From: Gonatopus flavifemur | Taxonomy: Eukaryota > Arthropoda > Insecta > Hymenoptera > Dryinidae | NCBI GenBank assembly: GCA_018340375.1 | Contig: JAFFJZ010000009.1 | Coordinates: 11,858,501-11,922,500 of the forward strand | Length of the DNA stretch: 64,000 bases | Direction: 5' to 3' | In this document: positions 10,893-22,117 of the stretch, one piece after another | How the letters are laid out: each line of letters begins with the position of its first letter | Numbering within the stretch: position 1 is the stretch's first letter | Program-made: the position numbers and the translations under genes | The notes under the pieces: model-generated | What the model was told of the DNA's origin: nothing | The model's input: the letters and a program-made list of their open reading frames with translations, nothing else | Database searches by the model: none

Positions 10893-10992
10893 TATATATG
10901 TATATTTATACATATATATACCAAGTATATCACGTGACCATATTTCCTATATATCACGTGACCATATGTCCTATATACCACGTGACCATATT
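10893..10992. repeat. AT tract followed by three 24-bp units each with CACGTG
   Basis: A (TA)-rich tract at 10893-10920 is followed by three units of the form TATATCACGTGACCATAT. The core CACGTG lies at 10931, 10955 and 10979, exactly 24 bases apart. CACGTG (TCACGTGA in two copies) is the E-box bound by bHLH or bHLH-Zip factors. No gene lies immediately beside it, so a regulatory role is a guess and a minisatellite is the simple reading. Confidence 0.6.
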
Positions 10993-12060
10993 AGATATTT
11001 AAAAATTAGCAAAACTGATTTGATGCATTCCGATATGTATTCGTACCATGGGGATAAAAATGAATGAAAAATATAACTTCCATTCATATTGGAAAAATCA
11101 TGGACTGATCCAAATGATGAATCTGATAGGGATGAATATTTGAAAACACATTAATGAAATATGTATTTACATTCATATACCAACGTTTTTCTTCCAATAT
11201 GCAAGTGATTCAAAATTACCTGTAAGAAAATTAAGTTGAAAAACATCAATAACACATGAAATCGACAAAATTATTTTCGTCTCCCAGGTTATGCGGGATC
11301 TTGATTGCCATTTGGGGAACAGTCATCATCGGGAACGCGCATCAATTCTCTTATGAACTTTCAATGATAACATTTTCGAAGTGCAGAAGATATTTGAATC
11401 TGGATCCTACCTATCGCCTATGATAACAACCTATCACTAAACCTAATCACCTAACGACCTAACCTACACCGACGTGTTTTCCGTTGAAACAAATATGTTG
11501 TACATATAGTCGAATGTCGGTAGTGGGGAGAATAGCTCCATTTGATATGACGCAGAATCGGATCAAAAAATTGATGGAGCCCTGAGGAAGTTGAAATTCA
11601 AGGGGCCTTTCCAGAATCAATGAATATTGTCTTGTTCTTCTTAAAATCAAATTATCCACAAGAACAAAGTGAAATATGATTTAAATATCGCGTATCCGAA
11701 TGCGAACTGAGCATAAATGAAAATATTCATGGAGTTTGAATCATTTTTTTTATGAGAAAAAACAAACATGTATTTTCATATTTTTTCAGAGGATAATTGA
11801 TAGGTATATTAAATTCAATAGAGTGTGTGAGATTTTCCCATGTTCAATTGAAAATTCGTTCCAATGAACGATTTACACTTTATCGATATACATGAAAAGT
11901 GAAATTTGCAACAAAGTACTTCTAGAGTACGGTTTATTCCTTATTTGATGTGATTTCGAATCGAATGGCCTATTATGACAAATTTTCGAAGTAATTTTTG
12001 ACAATAAATCTTTGTGAAGTATCTATCGTACCAATAGTTCATGATAATCAGAGTAGAAAA
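10993..12060. other. no gene seen
   Basis: AT-rich sequence without a supported exon. At 11400-11470 the pyrimidine-purine words CCTAAC/CCTAATC recur several times, resembling the flank of the tRNA-like core at 2.2 kb, but no A and B boxes can be placed. Confidence 0.3.
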
Positions 12061-12067
12061 AACTCAC

Positions 12068-13840
12068 TGCGCTCCCAATACATCAGTCAATTTCTCCATC
12101 GGATAAAATTTTGTGGACGTCTACTACTTATTCGCAGGAAATTTATTCCACAAACTGCCTAGTCATTTTGAAAATAACATCTCTCTATTTCACTTGCTAA
12201 TCACTTGAAAAATCATTGCAAGTGTACGAAAGTTATGATGATAGTACATTCTTTTATAAAATGCAACTTTGTATCTTCGTCACTCTATGAAAGGAGAATG
12301 AAGTTGTGGAACATTGTTTTCTTGATATACTAATATTCTCAATACTTTTCCAGAAAAAATTCAATTACTGTCTCTGATGAGTGACCTAATCTATGGGCAC
12401 TGGTCGAGTATTCGTTGGCGAAGTATTTCAAAATATAACACTCGATGAATGTAATAGATTACCCTAGTTAAAGTCTCTCAGCAATTCATGAGAAAATGTT
12501 CTCGATAAGCTTATGAATACATACTCATTCGTATTCATGACGCATCATCAGCACAGATTCATAGGACTTAAAGGTTTACTTATGAATGTCCTGTTCAAAA
12601 ATCCATAATGCCTCATGGTAAGAACATTTTTTTATGACTTGCTATGCGACTGCAATCAGGGAAGGTAATCACCCAGCAGAGACAGTAATTGAATTTTGTC
12701 TGGAAAAGTATTAGAGAATATTGGTATATTAAGAAAACAATGTTCCACAACTTCATTCTTCTTCCATAGAGTAACAAAGATATGTTATTTCTACAATAAA
12801 AAATTTGTATAACCTGAAATAACCAGGGACTTCGTTGAAATAAATGTCCTGCGGATGAATAGTAGGTATCCGCCAAACTTTAGTCGATGAAGAAATTGAC
12901 TGATATATTGGGACCGCAATGAGTTTTCTCCACTCTGATTACCATGAACTATTGGCACAATAGATACTTACCAGACATTTATTGTCGAAAATTACTCCAA
13001 AGGAACTGCATTGAACTACACATGTAATGATAAATAATAAGACTTGAACGAATTATTATTAGAGAAAACTCACTGCGGTCCCAATATATCAGTCAATTTC
13101 TCCATCGACTAAAGTTTTGTGGATACCTACTACTGATTTGCAGGGAATTTATTTCAACAATATGCCTGGTTATTTTAGTTTATACAGATTTGTCATTGAA
13201 AAAATAACATCTCTTTATTTCACTTGCTGATTACACGAAAAATCATTGCATGTGTACAAAAGTTATGATGATAGTACATTCTTACACAAAATGCAACTTT
13301 GTATCTTCGTCACTCGATGAAAGAAGAATAAAGTTGTGGAACATTGTTTTCTTGATATACTAATATTCTCAAATACTTCTCCAGAAAAAATTCAATTACT
13401 GTCTCTTCTGAGTAATTACTCCCCCTGGTTAAAGTCGCATAGCAAGTTATAAAAAAATGTTCTCACTGTGAACCATCATAGATTCTGCAACAGGACATTC
13501 ATAAGTAAACCACAAAGTCCTATGAATCTGTGCTGATGATGCATTATGAATACGTATGAATATATATTCATAAGCTTATCAAGAACATTTTCTCATGAAT
13601 TGCTAAGAGACTTTAACTAGGGTAATCTGTTACATTCATCGAGTCTTGTATTTTGAAATACTTCGCCAACGAATACTTGATCAGTGTCCATAGATTAGGT
13701 AATCACTCAGCAGAGATAGTGATTGAATTTTTTCTGGAAAAGTATTTGAGAATATTAGTATATCAAGGAAACAATGTTCCACAACTTCATTCTTCTTTCA
13801 TAGAGTGACGAAGATACAAAGTTGCATTTTATGAAAGAAT
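12068..13840. repeat. double nested palindrome, four related blocks
   Basis: A block starting AAACTCACTGCGCTCCCAAT (about 12060) is repeated in direct sense at about 13066 (AAACTCACTGCGGTCCCAAT). Reverse-complement versions lie at about 12640-12930 and 13480-13840. Shared words include ACATTGTTTTCTTGATATAC, TACTTTTCCAGA and TCATCAGCACAGATTCATAG. The region is a large palindrome centred near 13.0 kb whose two halves are themselves partly palindromic. No transposase frame is present. Confidence 0.7.
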
Positions 13841-13843
13841 GTA

Positions 13844-14694
13844 CACTGTTAGAAATATCTGATTGAATTTTCAATTACATGTAATGGAAGCAACTTCCAC
13901 TCACGTAATTGAAAAATAATTCGCACTGTACTTGAAAATTCAAGAACCAGTTCTTTGAATTCCATGCACATGTTCTTGATTGTTGAGAGAAATCATGATT
14001 GAAAATTCAATAACAAGTTCTTTGAATTTCATGCACATGTTCATGATTGTTGAAAAAAAAATCACCTTCACCAGATGTAAACGCGGGACGTCGAAGTCGG
14101 ACGCCAAAGCTCTGTTACTCAAGCGACTGCCACTTATGTGGAAGGGAGCATTTTCCTGCTTATATGACCTTGCGTTCATTCTTCAAACTTGTGAATCAAG
14201 ATGCACTTGTAATCTAGAAACACTGAACAAACCGCGGATCTAACTAGTACATAGTTGAAGTGGATACGTGGATGACTTCGTCAAAGCGTTAGTATACAGG
14301 GTGACCCAAAGTGAGAAAAATTGTATTTCAAGGGCGTATTCTGCAGCCGTAATGCAAGAATTTCCCGTTTTTTTGAAGCTTAGTTTTCGAGATATGAGCA
14401 TTTTTAGATTTTTCTTCAAATCCAAACACACTTGGATCGTTTTTGTTATTTTCAGTTGGATGCCATTAGAGCCATGATTTGATTATAATTATAATGATAT
14501 TATTATGTTATTATACTGGATTAAATTTTTCTACGTTTCTTCAATTACCTGTACATTAATTTCAATTTTCATGCACAATAACTTGAAAATTCAATAACAT
14601 GTATTTGGACTACTATTTCAGTTCACAAAAATTGAATTTTCATTCACATATGTACATGAAAAGTACATGAAATTTCAAGAAATTTTCAACAGTG
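13844..14694. mobile_element. TIR element, CACTGTT ends, TA flanks
   Basis: CACTGTTAGAAATATCT at the left matches the reverse complement of the right end, CACTGTTGAAAATTTCT, in 14 of 17 positions, and TA flanks both ends. Subterminal words (TTGAATTTTCAATTACATG, TTCATGCACATGTTCATGAT) recur in both orientations, including a direct duplication at 13930-14045. A fragment at about 14297-14420 starting ACAGGGTGACCCAAAGTGAG looks like the end of a separate element inserted here. There is no transposase. Confidence 0.55.
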
Positions 14695-14899
14695 TATGTA
14701 TATCAGATGTTAATAAGAATGTCGACAATGATTACAGCGAGCAGCGTGATTATGAGGATGATGATGATAATACCTTGTTTACAAGGATGAATATATATAC
14801 CTCCATCACAGCACGTCACATTGCGTCACGGCAGTCAAGTTAATCAGTAATCATGTCTTGATACGCAGGCTACGTCTAACTGGTAGGAAGGCACTGTAA

Positions 14900-15330
14900 T
14901 TCCTACATTTGAGACACCAGCCTGAATCGTCCCTTCTCTCTCATTTTCCTTCCCTTGCATTTCTCTTATCATATGCTCTTGTGCGTGTTATATCCTCTCC
15001 CTTTGCGTGTGTGAATCATACTTACATCTTAGTGTATGTGTTTTACTCCCTCTGCACTCCCTCTCTTTTTCTCTGTCTATACCGATTCGTCTCTGTCGAT
15101 TAGTGTCTCGTTCCTTCTTTCTCCTCCTCTTATTCGTTCAATGTATAATCAACTGAGTCGAACCGTGAACGTACACGCGATGAGTTTAATCATGCGAAAT
15201 TGCTCTGTAGGTCTATACTGTACCTATCTTCACTTCGACCTCTTCTCGTTGTCAGAGCTCGCTCGCATTTTAGCAAGCAAGAGATCGATACTGCCATCTG
15301 TGCCCTGAGCCTTCTCATCATCCCTTAGAG
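14900..15330. other. pyrimidine-rich, GC-elevated non-coding region
   Basis: Long runs of CTCTCTC and TTCCTTC on the plus strand with CpG-containing words (TCTCGTTCC, ACGCGATG) contrast with the AT-rich surroundings. Such composition is common in insect promoters and 5' leaders. No exon, splice site or TATA box can be fixed, and open frames here are low-complexity translations. Confidence 0.25.
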
Positions 15331-15336
15331 AGAAAA

Positions 15337-15377
<41 letters not shown>

Positions 15378-15382
15378 AAAGA
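15331..15382. repeat. (GA)n microsatellite
   Basis: About 50 bases of almost uninterrupted GA dinucleotides with a few AAA interruptions. GAGA-type tracts can bind GAGA factor in flies, but no gene context supports that here. Confidence 0.85.
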
Positions 15383-15788
15383 ATAGATGAAAAACTCATC
15401 GCAGGATCTTCAAGTGTATGCGTATTTACTTCCCATGTGGAAAAAATGTATAAAATTGTACACAATTGGTATACAATTGTATACGATTTGTATAAAATTC
15501 GTCTACAATTGCATACGTCAAATGGATGTTGCAAGCCGCGAAAGACCGCACAGCGAATCTTCGCTGCAATAACTAAATTGTATACAATTTCGGACATTTT
15601 TTCCATATACAGGTTGGTTGAAAAGTTTTGAAAGTGACACCTATTAACCAGAACAGGAATCAAAATTTATACGCTATTTTTATATTTCATCCTTCATTTG
15701 AACACACACACAATTTTATTCCGATCTGTCAATTCATTCTTTGTTTACAAGCCATTCGAAGTTGACGTGTCAGTGTATTTTGTGGAAA

Positions 15789-16850
15789 TGGAAAAATCCA
15801 AATATCGTGCAGTGATAAAATTCTTTGTTTTGGAAGGTTTATCAGCAACAGAAATTCATACTAAAATAAAGAAAGTGTTGAAGGAATCTGCTCCTTCATT
15901 CCCAACTGTACGTCGATGGGTTTTAGAGTTTGAACGTGGTCGTACAAGCGTTGAAGATCAATCACGTAGTGGACGTCCAAAGAGTGCAACGAAATCAGAC
16001 GTCATTGAGCAAGTCTACGATATTGTTTGTAAATATCCGAGTTTGACTAAGCGTGAAATTGCTGATACCATTGGCATCTCGGAAGAACGAGTACTCCATA
16101 TTTGACACGAAGAATTACATATGAAGAAGGTTTTGGAAAGTTAGTGCCGCATTCGTTGACAATTCAACAAAAACTGAATCGAAAACAAATTTCTCAGCGT
16201 AATTTGGAGCGTTTTGAGTAGAATAAGACCGATTTTTCGCGTCGTTTCGTAACTGTGGACGAGACTTGGATCTACCATCATGATCCTAAACTGAAACAAG
16301 AACGTTTACAGTGGACTGAAGCTAGTTTTTCAGCTCCAAAACGGGTGAAGTCAGAACGATCGCCAAAAAAGGTTTTAGCATCGGTTTCTTGGGACGCAAA
16401 AGGAGTTTTGTTGATTGATTATCTCGAAAAAGGTGAAACAATTGACTCTGAATATTATTGCAACCTTTTGGACCAGTTGGATGAAAAAATTCGTGAAAAA
16501 ACCGGTTTACGGAAGAAAAAAAATCATTTTTCATCAAGACAATGCACGTGTTCACACAAGTGTTCTGGCGATGACTGAACTGAACAAATTGAAGTACGAA
16601 TTGCTTGAACACCCACCGTATCCACCAGATTTGGCTCCCTCTGGCTGTTACCTCTTCAGAAATTCGAAACAATTCCTTCGTGTAAAGCTGTAATTTCATA
16701 AGGCGTCGAGCATCAAGCGTCAACATTAGAAAGAAAGAGAGGTCACACAGTTCTTCTCTTTCCTTCTAATGTTGACGCTTGATGCTCGACGCCCCATGAA
16801 ATTACAGCTTAAAGCGTTTTTCGTCGAATGAAGAAGCTATTGCAGCTGTG
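15789..16850 (+). pseudogene. mariner transposase, frameshifted
   Basis: Reading starts at the ATG giving MEKSKYRAVIKFF. The N-terminal helix-turn-helix region contains GRPKSAT and REIADTIGISEERV. A TGA ends the first frame at 16103-16105. The catalytic region is recovered in another frame (VDETWIYHHDP from about 16252). A further shift precedes HQDNARVHTS and YPPDLAPSGCYLF. The last catalytic position of the mariner D,D34D triad reads Gly (PSGCY where PSDY is expected). The C-terminal part is split by the hairpin insertion at 16686. With frameshifts, a stop and a lost Asp, it cannot encode active transposase. Confidence 0.9.
16686..16809. mobile_element. 124-bp hairpin MITE with TAA duplication
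   Basis: The unit starts AGCTGTAATTTCATAAGGCG and ends with its near-perfect reverse complement. Arms are about 55 bases, paired through GTCGAGCATCAAGCGTCAAC, with a loop of about 14 bases. TAA lies at both sides (16683-16685 and 16810-16812), and deleting the unit plus one TAA closes the mariner sequence. A 3-bp TAA/TTA target is known for PIF/Harbinger elements, so assignment there is possible but not proven. Confidence 0.75.
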
Positions 16851-17116
16851 GAACAGTATTTTGCGGAGCTTCCGGAAAATCGTTACAGAGATGGTATCAA
16901 ATTATTGGGGGATCGTTGGAATAAGTTTGTTGAAGTTGAGGGAGACTATATTGAATAGAAAAAATCATTTCATCAAAAAATACACATTCTTCCATTTTTG
17001 CTTTCAAAACTTTTCAACCAACCTGTATTAGGTGTGCAAGTTGAAACTCGGCTTCAAGTTGGTTGCATGGAACAAAATATTTGAACGCATCCAATTCGTC
17101 CGCCATTTCGCATATA

Positions 17117-18410
17117 CGAGGGTGGATTGATAAGTTTCCGGCCTGACCAAGAAAAACAACGTTTTTAAGAAGTTTTTTTTTTCTATTTCTCAACATAATC
17201 TCCTCCAAGGCTGATACATTTCTCATAGCGGTGTTCTAGTCTAGTAATGCCATCTCTATAGACTGATCCGTCAAGCTCCTCAAAATACCCATTTACACCT
17301 TCGATTACTTCTTCATTGTGCGCAAATCCCTCACCGCCAAGCCATTTTTTGAGGTCAGGAAACAGATAATAGTCACTCGGGGCTAGGTCTGGAGAGTAGG
17401 GAGGGTGCGGCATTAATTCAAACTTCAGATCGTTGATTTGAGCCATCGCAACGATTGACGTGTGCGCTGGTGCGTTATCGTGATGAAACAAGATTTTTTT
17501 CTTCGCCAGATGAGGTCGTTTAATTTTCACTTCGTGGCTCAAACGTTGCAATAAGTCTGCGTAGTATTGACCAGTGATAGTTTTACCCTCTTCAAGGTAA
17601 TCAATGTATATAATACCTCTTGCATCCCAAAAAACAGTAGCCATAACCTTGTTCGCCGAAAAAATTGTTTTTGCCTTCTTTGGAGTTGGTTCCCCTGGTC
17701 CAATCCACTGTTTAGACTGTTCTTTGGTTTCAGGAGTGTAGTGGTGGACCCAAGTTTCATCAACGGTTACGAATCGACGCAAAAATTCGCTTGGATTACG
17801 CTTATACAACGCCAAATTGGCGGTAGAAATGTTCTTTCGAATCAATTTTTGGTCGACTGTTAGCAAACGCGGCACCCATCTTGCACAGAGCTTTTCCATA
17901 TACAAATGTTGGTGCAAAATATTTTGTACACGTTCATATGACATCTTACAGGTCTCAGCTATCTCACGAACTTTCAATCTGCGATCTTTCAGCACTATTT
18001 GATGGATTTTTTCGATCATATCTGGAGTTGTGACCTCAATGGGGCGTCCTGAGCGAGGCTCATCAGAGGTGCTCACACGACCCTTTTCAAACTCGGAAAC
18101 CCACTGCTTAAAGGTTGAATATGATGGGGAGGATGTCCCCAGTGTTGAGTCCATCTCTTCTTTAATTTCCTCAGGCGTTAACCCCTTCAAATAAAAGTAT
18201 TTGATGACAGCACGATTTTCCAGCTTTTCCATTTTTACGAAAAACACAGAGGCGTCTTGGTCAGCGTGCTCTCAAAACTAAACTAACATGGCGATCGGAC
18301 TGAAACTATAGCTACAAGCTATCTAAGGATGGTACTATAGAACGCCACCTCAAGGTAGGTCTAGTGGCGCCATCTCTTGGTCAGGCCGGGAACTTATCAA
18401 TCCACCCTCG
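17117..18410 (-). mobile_element. mariner element 2, structurally complete
   Basis: Terminal repeats beginning CGAGGGTGGATTGATAAGTT extend about 33 bases with one mismatch (TTTCC against TTCCC). Each end is flanked by TA (17115-17116 and 18411-18412). The element is 1294 bp, the usual mariner size. It sits inside the older element at 17028-18665 and carries one full-length transposase frame. Intact ends plus an open frame mark the youngest layer in this nest. Confidence 0.95.
17183..18247 (-). CDS. mariner transposase, full-length D,D34D
   Basis: This enzyme cuts and rejoins the mariner ends at TA targets. The frame is 354 codons; the likely start is the sixth codon (MEKLENRAVIKYFYLKG, 18232), giving 349 residues, the normal family length. 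The N-terminal half holds paired helix-turn-helix regions with GRPIEV between them. Catalytic aspartates are D163 (TVDETWVHHY), D257 (HHDNAPAHTS) and D292 (LAPSDYYLF), numbered from the first Met, with 34 residues between the last two. WVPRLL, the WVPHEL-like linker motif, is present. No frameshift or stop is seen. Activity is inferred only from completeness. Confidence 0.95.
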   Translation of the reverse strand: MFFVKMEKLENRAVIKYFYLKGLTPEEIKEEMDSTLGTSSPSYSTFKQWVSEFEKGRVSTSDEPRSGRPIEVTTPDMIEKIHQIVLKDRRLKVREIAETCKMSYERVQNILHQHLYMEKLCARWVPRLLTVDQKLIRKNISTANLALYKRNPSEFLRRFVTVDETWVHHYTPETKEQSKQWIGPGEPTPKKAKTIFSANKVMATVFWDARGIIYIDYLEEGKTITGQYYADLLQRLSHEVKIKRPHLAKKKILFHHDNAPAHTSIVAMAQINDLKFELMPHPPYSPDLAPSDYYLFPDLKKWLGGEGFAHNEEVIEGVNGYFEELDGSVYRDGITRLEHRYEKCISLGGDYVEK

Positions 18411-18665
18411 TACTTAGATCAATGTCGTCATATTTGAAGGAGCAGCACTTCATGAATATCGGAGATGTCCGGAAGTGGCTGGATAACTATTTCGTTTCAA
18501 AACCACCAAGTTCCTATCGTGAAGGCATTGATCTACTACTCGATGAATGACGAAAGACTGTAGATAATAACGGCGAATATTTCAATTGATAATTCTTGAT
18601 AGAAGTATTTTGTTAATAGAATTAAATTTGACAAAAAAAAGTCGAGTTTCAAGTTGCACACCTAA

Positions 18666-19077
18666 TAATTTGCGTTCCTTTGTGTCTCGGGGGCAGAGTT
18701 CTCTCTTTCTCTTGATTCGCCCCTCAAGGGAGTATTTTTCATTGATGTTGCATGTTTTCTTTATGTATACAATTGTATACATTTTTGGACCTTCTTTCCA
18801 CATGGGAAATTAGGAATCAGCGATAGCTTTGATACTATATTACACCAATTAATCCAAAGACGGCAGAATGTAAATTCATCACATCCTTTCAACAGTTGAC
18901 GTTTCGAGTTGCTTCGCAACACGATGCTAAAATACTCCGGAACAGTAGCCCAATTTTTGTATTCTCAAGTAGGATTTTTGAATTTATGTTACTACGTCCT
19001 GTTGCGGCCCTGTACTCGGGCCAATTTCAGCATTGCCTCGCAACTCATCATCAAAACTGGGATATATCACCAACCTA
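18666..19077. other. no gene seen
   Basis: This interval contains the right end of the CCCATGTGG unit (to 18806) and about 270 bases of unassigned sequence. Open frames here are unsupported. Confidence 0.3.
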
Positions 19078-19260
19078 CATATTTATTTATTTATTTATTT
19101 TGTTTATACGGGTATAAAAGACCCTTTGGTACATTATTTGAACCACATTATATATATCATGCAACAAAGCATTAAGCATCATGTTAAGCTCGACTACATG
19201 CATCTTAAATTACAACAACAGTTAACGTGTATAATTATAGGTGAAAAGGACAATTAGATA

Positions 19261-22109
19261 TTAAATTTGACAAATAAGAGAAAGAGAATTTCTAAGATCA
19301 GAATGAGATGGAAATAATTCAAGCACATCACTGTAAGAATTAGCTAGGATAGATATCCGATTTACCGGATCAGAATAACCGTATCTCGATTTATAAGAAA
19401 TTGGATTGAACAATTTAGGGCGTCTTAATGAACGACAAGGGACATTAAAACGTACAAGTCCAAGCAGTTGAGAGCAGCGAATTTTCCCATTAACAATTTT
19501 ATACGAAAATGAAAAATCATTGAACAAACGACGTGATTCCAAGGAAGGCAAGTTAAGTAGAGCCATAATCAATGAGTAATCATGACAAGTGACGCTCAAC
19601 GGACGGCCTATCTGGTAGGCAGCAAAACGCAGAAACTTATGCTGAACTCTTTCCAAGTCTGTACAATCCCGAATTAAATGAAGACTCCAAATTTGAGACG
19701 CCTACTCAAGATGACGTCTAACTAAAGTACAATACAGTGTTCGAAGTGCAACAGGATCACAAAAATCTTCACAAACGCGCTTGATGAATCCGAGAGATTT
19801 CATGGAAGTACCAACTATGTAATTGTAATGATCTGAGAAGTTAAAACGAGAGTCAAATGAACCTCCAAGATCACGAACAGTATTTATAGGTGATAACAGA
19901 GAATGAGACAAGTTATAAGGAAAATGAATAGCATTTTTACCTCTATGAAATCTTATCACATGGCATTTAGTGAGATTAATTGACATATTAGATAGCACAC
20001 ACCAAGATTGTAACCGATCCAAATCAGATTGCAGATTTTGAGCATCTCTGTAAGTTCTTATAATCATAAACAGTTTCAGGTCATCAGCAAAAAGAAGATG
20101 TGTGCAGTACTTGAAAATCGTAGAGATATCATTAATGAAAATAATAAATAATAAAGGACCTAGATGTGAGCCTTGCGGTACACCTGAGGATACAAAAAAT
20201 GAATCAGAAAAATATTGAGAGACACGAACTGATTGCGTACGATTCAGAATATAACTCTGTAACCACGACAAGAAATTGCTGCGAGTACCTAAATTACTTA
20301 ATTTATTCAACAATATAATATGATCAACTCTGTCAAAAGTCTTTGAGAAGTCTGTATATATAGTATCCACTTGGGCACTTGGATCAAGCGCAGAGGACAC
20401 GACATGAGAAAAAATAGACAAGTTAGTTACGGTAGATTTCCCAGAAGTGAAGCCATACTGGAAATCAGAAATTATATCAGAAAACAGTGGTGTTATTTTA
20501 TCAGTAACTATATCTTCGAAAATTTTCTGCATAACATTCATGATACTAATTGGTCTATAGTTTCTCACGTCAGAACGGTCCCCACATTTGAAGATAGGAG
20601 TAATTAAGCTGGATTTCCATTGAGAAGGAAATATTCCGGAGGATAAAGAGCTGTTGAAGATCAACCACAAAGGCCGAGAAATGACGAACTTGCAAGATTT
20701 TAGAAAATTAGGATGAATACCATCATCACCAGGACCGGAAGAAGTTTCCAAGGATGAGATTTTATTGAACACTTCACCGATATTGATGGATGAATCGGAA
20801 AGATTGACATTGAGAGTAGATTCTGGTAAATTACAAGGAACAACGGGATAATTTTGATAAACTGATCTGAAATGAGATGCAAATGAGTTTGGAATAGCAA
20901 TACCAGTATTGCCAATAGTACCGTCTAAATGCATCACCAGGGGTATACCGTTCTGATTCCGCTTACTATCAACAAAGTTCCAAAAGCTTTTGACATTTGT
21001 AGGAATGGACCCTTGAACGTAATGAAGATGAGACAAGTAACATTGGCGAGTCGAAACTTTACATTGAGCTCGCAAGTGACTAGAGATTAGGTAATCTCCA
21101 AAGCAATTTGACTCTTTGTACCTATTGTGAGCAATTTTCTTTTGACGAATAAGTTTAATCAATTCCGCAGAAAACCATTTCAGATAAGAACTATTCCTTA
21201 ATACATACTTGGGTGCGAATGAATCAACTGCATTATATAAATGAAGATACAAAAAATCAACAGCTTCAATAACATTAAGATTACGCAATTCATCGTCCCA
21301 GTTGATAGAACCGAAATATTCACAAATTGCACTGTGATTCGCCTTATTGAAATTATATTTGATGATTTTATTGGGGACCAGTAAAACACTTTCACGAAGG
21401 TTGAGCTTAGATACAAGAGAAGGATGAAAGTTGTCACACGCGAGAAAAGGATCCAGAGCAATATTGACATCAATACGATCGTTATCAGAAAAAATAAGAT
21501 CAAGTATGTTACCATGGGAATTCCTGAAAGTATTGAGTTGAAACAAATTCAATTCATTGAAATATTCGAGAACATATTGCGCAGAAGTCATTTCATTCAG
21601 AGTTGAACCAGGTCACACTGAGAAAGATAATTTGGAATCAATATTGCTCCAGGAAATATGAGGTAAATTGTAATCCCCGTATAAGTATAAGGAGTTAAAG
21701 TTCACTTGAGGAGGATTTCGCCAACGCTTTTACAATGGTCCAAGTATATTGAAGAATCCGAAGAAGGTGGAATGTAGACAGCCCCAAACAACAACGACAA
21801 AGAACCAAAATGAACTTTGACGTAAAGATGTTCAACTTTGGAATAAGAAGATGAGACGACACAGCTCCGATGGGTATCCTTAACGGCGATTAAGACACCA
21901 CCTCCCCGTGAAAATTGACTGGTGAGTCCGTTTCTATCCATACGATAAACTGCATAGCCATGTAAACCAATTTCAGAAGATAGAATATCCTCGCGCAGCC
22001 AGGTTTCAGATAAGATAATAATATCATAACATGGATCTGATATAGCAAGAGAGCAATGAAGTTGATCAAGTTTAGTTCTCAAGCCACGAACATTCTGATA
22101 ATACACCAA
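19261..22109 (-). pseudogene. LINE ORF2: AP endonuclease and reverse transcriptase, broken
   Basis: The N-terminal endonuclease starts YYQNVRGLRTKLDQL and contains IIILSETWL and FSRGGGVLIAVK (21702-22109). The frame changes between there and 21591. The long middle frame carries the reverse transcriptase, with SGPGDDGIHPNFLK, YRPISIMNVMQKIFE, DFSKTFDRVDH, SGVPQGSHLGPLLF and the catalytic FADD at 20080-20091. A TAG at 19702-19704 interrupts the C-terminal region, which continues as LERVQHKFLRFAAYQIGRPL. The frameshift and stop predict no functional protein, although all domains are recognisable. Confidence 0.9.
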
Positions 22110-22117
22110 AGGGTCGA

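Larger units (their letters stand above)
15610..17025 (+). mobile_element. mariner element 1, inactive
   Basis: A perfect 25-bp terminal inverted repeat beginning CAGGTTGGTTGAAAAGTTTT lies at both ends, each flanked by TA (15608-15609 and 17026-17027). The interior carries a broken mariner transposase and a 124-bp hairpin insertion. The right TA is also the left TA of the next mariner (17028-18665), so the two abut exactly. Confidence 0.92.
17028..18665 (+). mobile_element. mariner-like element 3 remnant, split by mariner 2
   Basis: TTAGGTGTGCAAGTTGAAAC at the left matches the reverse complement of the right end (same word except one base) and TA flanks both ends. Only about 340 bp of the element remain once the nested mariner is removed. 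The right part still encodes a mariner-type C-terminus on the plus strand, including EQHFMNIGDVRKWLDNYFVS and YREGIDLLLDE at about 18438-18552. An internal deletion must have removed most of the transposase before or after the nested insertion. Confidence 0.8.
15432..18806. mobile_element. CCCATGTGGAAA-bounded unit holding three mariners
   Basis: CCCATGTGGAAAAAATGTAT at the left and CCCATGTGGAAAGAAGGTCC (reverse complement of the right end) share 12 leading bases. Both continue into AATGTATAcAATTGTAta-type words. The same terminal sequence bounds units at 29838-33729 and, less exactly, 46809-49745. After removing the mariners, the body is under 500 bp and has no coding frame, so it is a non-autonomous member or remnant of this family. 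Confidence 0.5.

Noticed and set aside
14909..15308. Open frames in the CT-rich region
   Set aside because: Low-complexity Ser/Leu/Phe translation of a pyrimidine tract.
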